Source: CAWIJJ01 sp963836405 (GTDB lineage: Bacteria > Acidobacteriota > Terriglobia > Bryobacterales > Bryobacteraceae). Taken from it: a stretch of 64,000 nucleotides of DNA. Positions 1-9,404 of this stretch are shown in pieces. Both the position numbers and the translations under genes were made by a program. Under the pieces are notes generated by a model. That model saw only the letters and a program-made list of their open reading frames with translations. It was not told the DNA's origin and did no database searches. Numbering within the stretch: position 1 is the stretch's first letter; each line of letters opens with the position of its first letter. The stretch covers positions 200,958-264,957 of the forward strand of contig CAWIJL010000019.1 of NCBI GenBank assembly GCA_963836405.1. The letters run 5' to 3'.

Positions 1-1922
1 CCACAGCGAAAGCGGTTTCTGCTCGGCCTGCACGTCCCCCGCGGCAGCCTCGGCAGTCCCGCTGGCTGTATTCTGCCACAACGCAAGCGTCTCCTGGGGG
101 ATGGGGGACAGGTCGGATTCGTGGCGGTCCGCATTCACCGCCACCAGTTCATTGCGGCCGTTCGGCCGCCGGATATCGTAAAAGCCCGCGAGGGTGAACT
201 GCACGTTCTGCGCCTTGGTGGCCTCTTCGAGCGAAAGCACGCGGTCGCCCTTGGGGTCCACCACGTCCACCGCCGCCCCGGTTTCCTTGGCATCGCGGAG
301 CTCGGCGTACGAGCCCACCGGCACGCTGGATGGCCCGGCGTCGAGCCTGCCCAGGTAGCGCGCGGTCTGATCCACGAAGGGAACGAAAGAGGCGTGCAAG
401 GGGAAGTCATTGCTGACGTTATCGAAGGTGGAGGCAAACACCAGGATGTGGCCGGTGCCCAACTGCTGGTCGAGCAGGAGGGGCGTCTGGTCGGTCAGGC
501 GCGCCACAACCCGCGCGCTCCCCTGCGCCACACGCACGGCCTGGTAGAACTTCACGTCCTCCCAGCGGTCGTCCTTGAGGATGGAGGGGTGGGCGGCATC
601 GAGCCAGGCCGCGGTCTGGAAGCGCTCGCCTTCGCGGCCGGCGTACCGGGTGGCTTCGATCTTCGCATCCGACACCGGCACCTTACTTCGCTGGACCGTC
701 TTATAGCCGAGGGTGACGAGCACCGAGCCGCCGTTGCGCACATAGTTGCGCAGTTCGTTCTCGAAACCGGCCGAGATGGCGCCGACGTCGGACAGCACCA
801 CGAAAGCATATTTCGAAGGATTGAGGTTGGCCGATTGTTCGACGGTGACGCCGTCCACTTGGAAGGCGGACTGCCCGGACGCCTCGAGAGCCTCTTTGAA
901 GTACAGCAGGGCGCGGGTTTTGTCGGCCTCGTGAACGAACAGGGCCTTGCGCGCGTCGTCGCGCTGAACCGAGAAGTAGTAGGTATCGTCCGCCGGCAGG
1001 CCGTCGGCGGCATCGATCTTCACCTCGCCCTTGTTGCGGCCGTAGGGGACATCGAGCGAGAGAAACTCGACGGTGGCGCGGCCGTTTTCTGGCACCTCGG
1101 CGGACTTGGCTTCGACGGTGCGGCCGTTCAGCGACAGGGTCACGCGGCGAGAAGCCTTCTGGTTGCCGAAGCCGGCCACTGTTACGAGCACGCGGGCGGG
1201 CTTACCGCCGTAGACGCGGCGCGGCACCACCACATTTTCCACCGTGAAGTTGGGAGTCGGGGGCGGCGGCGACCGGATGGGGTTCGAGGCGCAACGCCGC
1301 GTTCAGCCGCAGGTCGTTGAAATTGGGCGGCATGCCGCTCTGCTGCATGTCGGAGTAGAGATGCACGTGCGAGGGGCAGTTTGAGCGACTGGGCGATGGA
1401 CCGGAGGGATCGCGCCAGTTCAGCGTAGGAGGTACGCGCGTCGGTGACCTCGATGGCGGCGATGCCGGCGTTGAGCGCGGAATGGTCGTCGGTCACCTCG
1501 GTCATCACCTGGATGCGCTGGCCGAACGCCAGCACCTGGCCGCGCTGGCCGGGACCGAGGCTGCCGATTACCGAGCGCGCCTGCTGTTTGGCGGTCTCGA
1601 GGCGGTTGCCGGCGCGCATGCTCAGCGAATCGTCGATGGCCACCACGGCGATCTCGCCGGTTCGGGACGATGGCAGCACGCTGCGGCGCACGAAGGGCTG
1701 CGCAAAGGCGAGGACCAGCAGCAGGATGAGCGCGGTGCGCGCCGCGAACAACAACAGGTATCGCAGCCTGCGATGCTTGATGGAACTCTGCGTTCGCTTC
1801 TCGAAGAACATCAGCGAGCTGAACGGCAGCGGAGTGGTCTTGTGCTTGCGCAGCAGGTGCAGCCAGACCGGCAGCCCGACCGCCGCCACGCCCGCCAGAA
1901 ACCAAGGGGTCAAGAAACCCAT
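1..1922 (-). CDS. BatA-like vWA membrane protein, 3' end outside window, two frame breaks
   Basis: The N-terminus has a hydrophobic helix (about residues 5-20), a basic patch and a second helix (about 57-77). This is the double-transmembrane start of BatA-type Bacteroides-aerotolerance proteins. A vWA domain with a DxSxS metal site (DDSLS) follows. Beyond about residue 180 the reading frame breaks twice: one extra base in a G4 run (1373-1376) and one missing base in a G5 run (1259-1263). Correcting both gives an uninterrupted frame to base 1, so the gene is probably intact and the breaks are consensus errors. The C-terminal half (beta-rich, then a Rossmann-like stretch) resembles periplasmic domains of such proteins. 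Its start codon overlaps the stop of the DUF58 gene by one base, so it is translationally coupled to it. It is the last visible gene of the moxR operon. Expected role is envelope-associated, with the soluble part outside the membrane; the exact function is unknown. Confidence 0.8.
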
Positions 1923-2812
1923 TACAGCTTTCCTCTCCGGATGGCCAGATATTCCCGCAGGCCTTCATCGAGAGGCCGCGATGTGTCCATCAGGAAATAG
2001 TCGAGGCCGGCGCCCCTGGCCTTCTCGCTCAGGCTCTCGATGTGAGTATCGATCCGGCGGCGATACTCGTTGCGGGCGTATTCGGGGGAGACCTCCAGGG
2101 CCTCGGTTTCGTTCTCCATATCCACCAGCAGCACGGGCTCGCGGAATTTCGGCTTGATCTCCTGGGGGTCCAGAACGTGGAACAGGATCACCTCGTTGCC
2201 GTGATGGCGGAGCGGTTCCATGGTCCTCACGATCACGGCCGGATCCTCGTAAAAATCCGACATCACCACGACGAGGCCGCGGCGGTGCAGGAAATTCTGG
2301 AAATGGACGAACGGCTTGGAAAAGTCGGTGCGCTTGCCCGGTTCGGCTTTTTCGATGGCGTGAAGCAGCCGGAAAAGCTGCCCCTGGCGCGTGGAAGGCG
2401 CCACGTAGTTAATCACCTCGTCGTCGAACACGATCAACCCGGCGGCGTCCCGCTGCCCGTTGGCCATGTAGGAAAGCGAGGCCGCGACGAACCGGGCGTA
2501 GTCCAGCTTGGAGACCGGGTGCGAGCCGTACGCCATGGAATTCGAGCAATCGAGCAGCAGCAGCAACTGGGTGTTGGTCTCGCCGCGATACCGTTTCAGA
2601 AAACACTTTTCGGTGCGCGCGAAAACGTTCCAGTCGACGTGGCGGAGGTCGTCGCCTTCGCTGTAGGCGCGATACTCGGCGAACTCCTGCGAGAAGCCGA
2701 AGTCGGGCGAACGGTGCAGGCCCGCGACGAACCCGTCCACGACGGTCTTGGCCACCAGGTCAAGGCCGGAAATGGCGTGCAGGGTCGCGGGATCCAAGAA
2801 GCGTTGCAGCAT
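1922..2812 (-). CDS. DUF58 family vWA-fold protein
   Basis: This 296-residue protein has the DUF58 layout: an N-terminal part containing the family-typical SEGDDLRHVDWNVFART stretch (about residues 51-67), then a vWA-like domain with a DxSxS site (DCSNS, about 88-92). DUF58 proteins are usually encoded directly after moxR and are thought to be clients or partners of MoxR AAA+ ATPases. Here moxR lies 15 bases upstream and a BatA-like gene overlaps downstream, giving the classical moxR-DUF58-batA order. No signal peptide or membrane helix is visible, so it is probably cytoplasmic or membrane-associated through partners. Length is normal for the family. Confidence 0.88.
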   Translation of the reverse strand: MLQRFLDPATLHAISGLDLVAKTVVDGFVAGLHRSPDFGFSQEFAEYRAYSEGDDLRHVDWNVFARTEKCFLKRYRGETNTQLLLLLDCSNSMAYGSHPVSKLDYARFVAASLSYMANGQRDAAGLIVFDDEVINYVAPSTRQGQLFRLLHAIEKAEPGKRTDFSKPFVHFQNFLHRRGLVVVMSDFYEDPAVIVRTMEPLRHHGNEVILFHVLDPQEIKPKFREPVLLVDMENETEALEVSPEYARNEYRRRIDTHIESLSEKARGAGLDYFLMDTSRPLDEGLREYLAIRRGKL

Positions 2813-2827
2813 TTCACGTCTCTCCGG

Positions 2828-3853
2828 CTAGTCGCGCGGAGCCGGTTTCCAGTCGAGCACGCGCTGCAACACGTCGTCCTGACGGAGTTTGTCCGATTCG
2901 GCGTGGAAATTCAGCAGAATGCGGTGCCGCAGGACGGGGATGAACAGCGCGCGAATATCCTCATAGGTCACGTGGTAGCGGCCCTTCATGAGCGCCCGCG
3001 CCTTGGCCGCCAGCACCAGAAACTGGGCGGCGCGGACGCTGGCGCCGTAGTTCACATACTTTTTGACGAAGTCGGGAGCGCTTTCGTCCCGGGGGCGCGT
3101 CACGCGGACCATGTCCACGGCGTGGCGGGCGACGCTCTCGCCGATCGGCACCATGCGGACCAGTTGCTGGAAGTCCAGGATTTCCTGGGCGTTGGTGACC
3201 GTATCCGCCGTCGGGATGGTGGTCACGGTGGTCAGGTCCACGACCTGCAGTTCCTCGTCGGCGCTGAGGTAGTCGAGTACGGTATTGAACAGAAAACGGT
3301 CGAGCTGCGCTTCGGGCAGCGGGTAGGTTCCTTCGAGTTCGATCGGGTTCTGGGTGGCCAGGACGAAGAACGGCTCGGGCAGGCGGTGATGGTTGCCGCG
3401 CACCGTGCAGGAACGTTCCTGCATGGCTTCGAGCAGGGCGCTCTGCGTCTTGGGAGGGGTACGGTTGATTTCGTCGGCGAGCAGCACGTTGGAAAAGATG
3501 GGGCCCTGCACGAAGGTCCAGGTGCGGTGTCCGGTCTTGGTGTCCTCTTCGATGATGTCGGTGCCGGTGATATCGCTGGGCATCAGGTCGGGAGTGAACT
3601 GGATGCGTTTGAAGACCAGTCCGAGCGTCTGCGAAATGGTGCGAACCAGCAGCGTCTTGGCGGTTCCCGGGAGGCCGGTGATGAGGCAATGACCGCCCAC
3701 GAAGAGCGCGATCATGACCTGCTCGAGTACCTCCTCCTGGCCCACGATGACGCGCCGCACCTGCGTCACGATCTCCGACTGGACCTGGCGGAAGCGCTCG
3801 ATGCGCGACCTCAGAACTTCAGGCTCCAACTGCTGCGTCACGGTTGTTGACAT
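2828..3853 (-). CDS. MoxR-family AAA+ ATPase
   Basis: The 341-residue protein has a Walker A motif GLPGTAKT (residues 60-67), Walker B LLADEINR (about 124-131), a sensor-1 region ATQNPIE and a C-terminal lid domain. This matches the MoxR branch of AAA+ ATPases. MoxR proteins are chaperone-like ATPases acting with vWA proteins in maturation of metalloenzymes or envelope complexes. It starts 7 bases after the stop of the TPR-metallopeptidase gene and precedes the DUF58 gene by 15 bases, so it sits in the middle of the minus-strand operon. All catalytic motifs are intact. Assignment to MoxR is firm; its substrate is not visible from sequence. Confidence 0.93.
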   Translation of the reverse strand: MSTTVTQQLEPEVLRSRIERFRQVQSEIVTQVRRVIVGQEEVLEQVMIALFVGGHCLITGLPGTAKTLLVRTISQTLGLVFKRIQFTPDLMPSDITGTDIIEEDTKTGHRTWTFVQGPIFSNVLLADEINRTPPKTQSALLEAMQERSCTVRGNHHRLPEPFFVLATQNPIELEGTYPLPEAQLDRFLFNTVLDYLSADEELQVVDLTTVTTIPTADTVTNAQEILDFQQLVRMVPIGESVARHAVDMVRVTRPRDESAPDFVKKYVNYGASVRAAQFLVLAAKARALMKGRYHVTYEDIRALFIPVLRHRILLNFHAESDKLRQDDVLQRVLDWKPAPRD

Positions 3854-3860
3854 GAAAATC

Positions 3861-5990
3861 CTATTCCTGTTTCCTGGCTGGACTCTGTGTAGTTCCAGTT
3901 TCGCTCAGTTCCAGCAGTAGTTTCTGGGCCTGCCGGTACCCGGGTGCGGTTTCGAGCGCGTTAATCAACTCGTCCTTGGCTGCTTCCGGCTTCCCATCCG
4001 CCTGCAGCGCGCGCGCGAGGTCGTAGTGCGCCCGGGCGACGTCGATGGGTTTGGCTGCGATCACGGCGCGGAATTCGCGGATGGCGCCGGCGTTGTTGCC
4101 TTCCTCGAGCCACAGGGTGCCGAGCAGCTGGTGCTGTTCGCGTCCCATGGGATAGATGAAATTCAGGCGCTCCAGGGCCGCCGCGGCCTCCTTCTTCTTC
4201 CCGGCCGCTTCGAGCTGTTTGGCCAGCAGCATGAGCGAATCGGGATTGCGGCCGCCCTTGCGCATGTAGCGCTGCAACTCGGCGATGGCGGCAGGCTTGT
4301 TGTCTTTGGCGAGATAGGCCTCGGCCAGCAGTTCGTAAATGCTGTGATCTTCGACGTAATCGGGGTAGTGATCGCGGATGGCGGTGCCTTCCTTGATGAC
4401 CGCGTCCCAATCCTTGGCCTTGACGGCGTCGCTGATCTGCTTGAGGGCCTTCTTCCAATCGTCGAAATGCGCGACTACGTTGGCGGTCTCTTTCTCGACG
4501 CTCGCCACGAACTGCTTGTCGAACTCTTCGGGCACGATCTTGAGGTTCTTGCGCACCACGGTGGCCGTATCCTCGTTATTCCCGAAGTCCTTCAGCATAG
4601 CCATCAGAGTAGGCCAGCCCCACTTTTCATTGATGTAATCGCAGATGCGTCCGGCCTGGAAATAACTCACCAGCACCTGGACGGGTGTGGTGGGATGCAC
4701 GAAGCCGCGGTCGAGTTCGGTGATGGGCAGCAGTTTCTTGCCCTTGATGGCCGCGATCTCGTCCGGTCCCAGGCGGTCGCCCCATTCGGGCGAAACGGCG
4801 GTCTCTTCGTGCACCGCCATCCCTTCGGTGAACCAGCGGGGGACGCGGTGGTTGGTGATGGTCAGGGTAAACACGTGGCTCATTTCGTGCCACAGGGTGG
4901 AGGCCCAATGGAAGCTTCCGGGGGGCCGGCCGGAAGGGCTGTCCATGGCGATGGCATGGCCGAACGTCACGCCCAGGGCGCCCAGGCCGGGAAGACCGAG
5001 GGTGCGCACGGCGAAATCGTCGTGGTTGGGGTAAACCTCCACGCGGACGGGGCGTTGCAGCTTGTAGCCGTACTTCTTTTCGTAGGTGGCGATGATCCGC
5101 TGCATCTCGGATTCGAAGTACGGCTTGAGCAGGTCCGACTCTTTCTTGCTGAGGCGCAGGATGGTGTTCGGCGTGGTGAACGTCTGATAGTCCTTGTAGG
5201 TGTCCATCAGCATCAGCGAGTTCATGGTTGCCGAATTCTGGAAGCCGTTATCGAAGCAGATTTTTAACTGGTCGTAAGCTTCCTTGTCCTCGCCCATGCG
5301 CATCAGGTTGATGCCGAGCCGGGAGCGGGCGCTGTAGAGCTGCGGGTCGAGCTCGATCGCCTTGCGGAAATAGCCGATGGCCTCGTCGTAGCGGCGGTTC
5401 ATGACGAAGAAATAACCGGCCACCTCGTAGCCTTTGGCCGTGTGGGGATCCCAGGGAGATTCCTTTTTGTCGGCCAGCCAGTCCAGGGTGGCGAGCATGG
5501 CCTTGGCCTGCACCGCGTTGGGGTCGATGGCCAGCGCTTTTCTGGCCTCTTCGATGGTCTTGGGATTATCGTTGTCTTCGAGCGCCAGGCGGGCCAGCAG
5601 TTCCTGCGCCTCGACATTTTTGGGATCGCTGGCGAGCGCCCGCTTCGCGAGTTGGGCGGCCTTGGGATCGAACCCGTCGGCGGCAAGCAGGGCGAGGCCG
5701 GTCAAAGCGCCGGAATGATCAGGTTTGACCTGGAGCGCCTCGTTGAACAGGTCCGCGGCGTTGCCCAGGTCGTCTTTGCTGCCGTGATCCATGAACATTC
5801 GGCCCCAGGCGACTTTGTAGTCGGGGTTCTTCGGTTCACGGACGGTCAGTTGCTGAAAGGCGGTGTTGGCGTCCTGAAAGCGGCGCGCTTTCCAGAGGGC
5901 TTCCGCCTGCTGGAGGGTTTGCGCGGAGACGGCCAAAGCGGCCAGCAGCCCGGCCGCGCCGAGCCGCAGTATGGATTGATAACGGCTCAC
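3861..5990 (-). CDS. Exported TPR protein with gluzincin-type (peptidase MA-like) domain
   Basis: This 709-residue protein begins with a signal peptide (hydrophobic residues about 8-22, AVSA/QT cleavage-like site). TPR-like helical repeats fill about residues 25-265 and again about 505-690. Between them lies a zinc-metallopeptidase domain with an HExxH motif (HEMSH, about residue 365) and a downstream WFTEG glutamate about 20 residues later, the spacing expected of gluzincin-type enzymes. It is therefore predicted to be an active periplasmic zinc peptidase flanked by protein-interaction repeats. The start overlaps the stop of the caspase-like gene by 4 bases (ATGA) and the stop lies 7 bases before moxR. 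The substrate is unknown; in this operon it may process or scaffold envelope proteins. Confidence 0.85.
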   Translation of the reverse strand: MSRYQSILRLGAAGLLAALAVSAQTLQQAEALWKARRFQDANTAFQQLTVREPKNPDYKVAWGRMFMDHGSKDDLGNAADLFNEALQVKPDHSGALTGLALLAADGFDPKAAQLAKRALASDPKNVEAQELLARLALEDNDNPKTIEEARKALAIDPNAVQAKAMLATLDWLADKKESPWDPHTAKGYEVAGYFFVMNRRYDEAIGYFRKAIELDPQLYSARSRLGINLMRMGEDKEAYDQLKICFDNGFQNSATMNSLMLMDTYKDYQTFTTPNTILRLSKKESDLLKPYFESEMQRIIATYEKKYGYKLQRPVRVEVYPNHDDFAVRTLGLPGLGALGVTFGHAIAMDSPSGRPPGSFHWASTLWHEMSHVFTLTITNHRVPRWFTEGMAVHEETAVSPEWGDRLGPDEIAAIKGKKLLPITELDRGFVHPTTPVQVLVSYFQAGRICDYINEKWGWPTLMAMLKDFGNNEDTATVVRKNLKIVPEEFDKQFVASVEKETANVVAHFDDWKKALKQISDAVKAKDWDAVIKEGTAIRDHYPDYVEDHSIYELLAEAYLAKDNKPAAIAELQRYMRKGGRNPDSLMLLAKQLEAAGKKKEAAAALERLNFIYPMGREQHQLLGTLWLEEGNNAGAIREFRAVIAAKPIDVARAHYDLARALQADGKPEAAKDELINALETAPGYRQAQKLLLELSETGTTQSPARKQE

Positions 5991-6904
5991 TGTTCGAGAG
6001 CCTCCTGAACCTTGGCGAGTTCAAGCAGCAGAGCGGTCAATTGCTTCCTGTACTCAGCGGCGGGCATGGCAGCCTTTTCGTATTTGAGTTTGTCGATGGC
6101 CTGCTCGATGTCTTCTTTTTTGGCGAGCAGGGGGCGCTTGTTGGGGTCGCGCGCGGCCGCGGCGTTGGCGCCCAGGCGTACCACGGGGAATGCCGCGGCG
6201 AGTTTCCCCTCGCCGTTTTCGGCGTTGGGTGTGCGTTCGCCGTCGCCCTTGCCGGTGTCCTCGAGCACCGAGTGCTCGGTGGCCAGGCGCTTCTGGGTTT
6301 CAAAGGCCTCGGAGGTCTTGCGCTGGGCGAAATTGAAGGCTTCGAGCGCGGAAACGGCCTCGTTCTTGTCGGTGTCGGCGGCGGGATCGCGCAGCGCCTC
6401 GGCCCAGTAGCGGGCAAAGACGGTGGCGTTCTTTTCGGTTCCGGTCTTGGTGGCGGTAATGACGACGCGCCCCGGCTTGCGCAGAGACTCGATGGAGCCG
6501 CCGCTCGAGCTGGTCATGTTGACTACCAACTGGCGGGTGGCGGGAACCTTGTCGAGCAGCGCGCCCAGTTCGGCGCCCGTGACGTCCGGCCCCGGAATAT
6601 TGAACTTGTACTCGACGCCGTCGTAGCTGCCGTGGCCGATCAGCATCACGACCAGCGCGTCGGCGGGTTTGGCGGTTTTCGCGATCTCCGCCAGGCGGCT
6701 ACGAATCTGATCGCGGGTGGCGGCGACAATGGTGGCGACGGTGGCATCGCCGCCCGCCTTTTTCAGGCTGCCGTCGATATCGTCGGCCCACATTTTAAAT
6801 CGCTGGTCGTAGTCCGGTTCGCCGCCCTGTCCGGACAGAGTCACGTAAAAGGTGGCGGCGGGCGCGGACAGTGCCGCCAGCAGAAGGAGACCTGCCAGCT
6901 TCAT
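5987..6904 (-). CDS. Exported caspase/C13-fold protein lacking the catalytic Cys
   Basis: The start at 6904 gives a clean signal peptide (MKLAGLLLLAALSAPA). An upstream in-frame ATG is possible but would lie deep in the preceding gene. The domain resembles clan CD peptidases (caspase-like or legumain/C13-like): a beta strand ending in the catalytic-type His-Gly (LIGHGS, His about 91), then a strand VVNM followed by TSSSGG (about 131-136). Caspase-like enzymes usually have DACHSG there, so the nucleophile Cys is replaced by Ser (about 132). Downstream PGRVVITAT and an acidic loop followed by VSALEAF also match the fold. A charged C-terminal tail (about 235-305) looks coiled. It overlaps its neighbours on both sides by 4 bases. 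Likely a pseudo-peptidase or scaffold; a serine-based variant cannot be excluded. Confidence 0.75.
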   Translation of the reverse strand: MKLAGLLLLAALSAPAATFYVTLSGQGGEPDYDQRFKMWADDIDGSLKKAGGDATVATIVAATRDQIRSRLAEIAKTAKPADALVVMLIGHGSYDGVEYKFNIPGPDVTGAELGALLDKVPATRQLVVNMTSSSGGSIESLRKPGRVVITATKTGTEKNATVFARYWAEALRDPAADTDKNEAVSALEAFNFAQRKTSEAFETQKRLATEHSVLEDTGKGDGERTPNAENGEGKLAAAFPVVRLGANAAAARDPNKRPLLAKKEDIEQAIDKLKYEKAAMPAAEYRKQLTALLLELAKVQEALEQ

Positions 6905-9153
6905 ACCACACCCCATTTTCTGCGCAGCAGCCACTCGCCGGAACGGAGCAGCAGGGCCAAAAGGAAGATTACCGGCATATCCCACAAATCCCGCGTCTCC
7001 CGGGTGGTGATCCCGGCCTCGGAATAAGAAATCTCGTCCGAGAGCTTGGACGCTTGATCCGGCTTGTAGTACCGGCCGCCCGTCTGCTCCGAGAGTTTTT
7101 CCAGCAGCTCGCGGTTCTGCGAGGTATGGAAATTCTCCGCTACGCCATCTTCGCGGCGGAAGGCCAGCACATCCCGTCCGATCTCTTCCTGCTCGCGTCC
7201 GGCGATAATCTCGGCGACATACGAGCCCGGCTTCTCCGCCGTCCACTCGCCGCCGTAAATTCCTTCTTCGAGGGGCACGGGGGCGAGTTCAATGGTCGCG
7301 CTGCTGCCGTCCGGCGCCAGAAAGCGCGCCTGCACTTTGGCGTTGGTCACCGGCTTGAACTGTTTGTCCCGCACCTCCACCCGGATGGGCAGGTTGGTGT
7401 CGTCGGAAAGGACCTGCCGGGGAGTGGTGGAAGTGACCTGTCCGGGCGCGTCCGTCACCAGGTAACGATAGATCTGCTGCCAGAAAATGGGCTGGGTCTT
7501 GTCGTCATGCTGGGTCCACATTTTCCAGCGCCAGGTTCCACCGGTTGCCAGCAACACGGTGCGGCCGCGGCCATAGTTTTCGGTGACGAGCAAGGGCCAT
7601 TTCCGCTTTCCGGTGGGGGCGGACTGGAGGAGCACGGTTGCGCCGGGCTTCGGTTCCCCGGATTCCTGGTAATCGGCCATCTGCGGCATTTTCTTCCAGC
7701 GCTCGGCGTTCTTGCGGGGGTCGTCGTCCAGCCGGGTCATCACATTCTCGGCGCCGGCGGGCGTCAGCTCGGCGGTGGTGAAGTCGCGGTGGAAGGTGCC
7801 CTTGCCGTCCGGGATGATGGTGGGGATCAGGTCGGCCAGCGTGGATTTCTGGTAGCCGCCGTCGGAGAGCGAAGCGCGGCCGCCGAGGAACATCAGGCCG
7901 CCGCCGCGGCGGTCCACGAAATCGTGGATCAACTGCTGCTGCGTGGCCGTGAAGTAGCCCGCTTCGACGGTGCCGATGATCAACCCTTCATAAGGAAACA
8001 GGTCTTCCGCCTTGCTGGGAAAGCCGTCCTCCATCTCCTTCTCGTCGTGGAATCCCTGGCGGTACAGCTTGTTTTCCGTGGTGCGCAGGATGCTGGCCAG
8101 TTCGATGTCCGGAAAATCGTCGAGGGCGCGGCGCATGAACTTGTACTCGTGGCGCGGCTCGCCTTCGATGTGGAGGATGCGCGGCTTGCGGCCTTCGACG
8201 TTCACCAGGCGCGCGACGCGGTCGTTTACGGGGTTCTCTTCGCCCGCAATGGGCTCGATGCCGATATCCAGGCTCTTCGGCCCGGCTTCCCCGCAATTGA
8301 ACACCAGGGTTTCGCTCTGCACCTGGCCATCGGCCTTCAGGGTGATCTCCTGGGATGCCAGCACCTTGCCGCCGTCGCGGACCGAAAGCCTCGCCTTGCT
8401 GCCGGAGAGGCCGTAGCTCTGAAGGGAGACGACGGCGGTGAGCTTGGATTTCGGCAGGGCGCGGGCGGCCACCACGGCGTCGGTGATTTCCACGTCTTTC
8501 AGGGGGTGCTCCCGGCCGAAGCCGACGGTGTGAATCGGGATCCGCTGCCGGCGGATCGCGGCCACCGTCTGCTGGTCGATTCCGCCTGCGTTATCGGCGC
8601 CGTCGCTCAACAGGACGATGGCGCCCAGGGGGAGAGACGAAGATTCCGCCAACACCTGCTCGAGGGTATCGCCGATGCGCGTGGCCGGCGCGTCGGCCAC
8701 CAGCGTGTCGGGCTTCTGGATGCGCTCCGGTTCCTTGCCGAACTTGTACATGCGGATTTGAAACTTATCGCCGAGGGACTTGATCAGGCCGCCATCGAGG
8801 ATCGACTTGGCCGCCGCCTCGCGGGTGCCGCCCGCTTCGTCTTTGAGAGACATGCTGCGGGAATCGTCCACAAGCACGGCCACCACGTTTTGTTGGGGCT
8901 TGAGGGTGGCGACGCTGAGCGCGGGGTGCCAGACCAGGAACAGGATCAGCGCCACCATGCAGGCTTCGAGAGTCCAGATAGCGACGGGCCGGAGTCCGCC
9001 GAGCATGCCGTGATTGCGCCGGACGTGCCAGAAGAGGAAGCCGGCAGCTACCAGGATGGCCACTCCCAGCAGCCATAACGGCCAGGGAGTCAGAAAGACA
9101 AACTGTCCCTTGTTGAACAGGCTGGCGGGATACTTGAACAGAAGTTCGAACAT
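6901..9153 (-). CDS. vWA / glutamine-amidotransferase-like membrane protein
   Basis: The 750-residue protein has two N-terminal membrane helices (about 24-42 and 58-76), then a vWA domain with an intact DxSxS site (DDSRS, 96-100) and the later SDGADN loop. A long beta-rich region follows, then a class-I glutamine-amidotransferase-like (DJ-1/ThuA-like) fold beginning near KPRILHIEG and including FLGGRASLSDGGY. A last helix (about 725-742) anchors the C-terminus. This architecture is common in genes next to moxR/batA operons. It is the first gene of the operon; its stop overlaps the start of the caspase-like gene (ATGA). The central domains are predicted to face the periplasm. Ligand or partner unknown. 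Confidence 0.85.
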   Translation of the reverse strand: MFELLFKYPASLFNKGQFVFLTPWPLWLLGVAILVAAGFLFWHVRRNHGMLGGLRPVAIWTLEACMVALILFLVWHPALSVATLKPQQNVVAVLVDDSRSMSLKDEAGGTREAAAKSILDGGLIKSLGDKFQIRMYKFGKEPERIQKPDTLVADAPATRIGDTLEQVLAESSSLPLGAIVLLSDGADNAGGIDQQTVAAIRRQRIPIHTVGFGREHPLKDVEITDAVVAARALPKSKLTAVVSLQSYGLSGSKARLSVRDGGKVLASQEITLKADGQVQSETLVFNCGEAGPKSLDIGIEPIAGEENPVNDRVARLVNVEGRKPRILHIEGEPRHEYKFMRRALDDFPDIELASILRTTENKLYRQGFHDEKEMEDGFPSKAEDLFPYEGLIIGTVEAGYFTATQQQLIHDFVDRRGGGLMFLGGRASLSDGGYQKSTLADLIPTIIPDGKGTFHRDFTTAELTPAGAENVMTRLDDDPRKNAERWKKMPQMADYQESGEPKPGATVLLQSAPTGKRKWPLLVTENYGRGRTVLLATGGTWRWKMWTQHDDKTQPIFWQQIYRYLVTDAPGQVTSTTPRQVLSDDTNLPIRVEVRDKQFKPVTNAKVQARFLAPDGSSATIELAPVPLEEGIYGGEWTAEKPGSYVAEIIAGREQEEIGRDVLAFRREDGVAENFHTSQNRELLEKLSEQTGGRYYKPDQASKLSDEISYSEAGITTRETRDLWDMPVIFLLALLLRSGEWLLRRKWGVV

Positions 9154-9380
9154 GAAGATCCGATTAAAGACACGCCTTGATGGCTATATGGACGTGGTCG
9201 GGGCGCTCTGGAGTTACAGACGGTTCCCAATTGAGGGGAAGTTCTACAAGCGGGCGCATTTCCGGGAAGCCCTCGTATTCGTTAAGGATAGCACGCGCAT
9301 CTGCTAAGGGTCAGACGCAAATATTGCAGCATTCGTTTGGTCCGTTTTGGAAACGAAAAACGGGCCCTTCCCCGGCCCGG

Positions 9381-9404
9381 TATACTGGAATCTCAGAGCC
9401 TCCC
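9381..9404 (+). promoter_or_regulatory. Possible uvrA promoter -10 element and short leader
   Basis: In the 251-base divergent gap between the moxR-type operon and uvrA, a TATACT hexamer (9381-9386) lies 18 bases before the GTG start chosen for uvrA. No convincing -35 hexamer is seen 16-18 bases upstream. A short GC inverted repeat (CGGGCC 9361-9366 / GGCCCG 9374-9379) sits just before it. I see no LexA-box-like site. The rest of the gap holds nothing recognisable. Confidence 0.35.

Noticed and set aside
6871..9078. A 735-codon plus-strand frame opposite the vWA/amidotransferase-like gene
   Set aside because: Same shadow effect; the minus-strand product has membrane helices and a vWA site.
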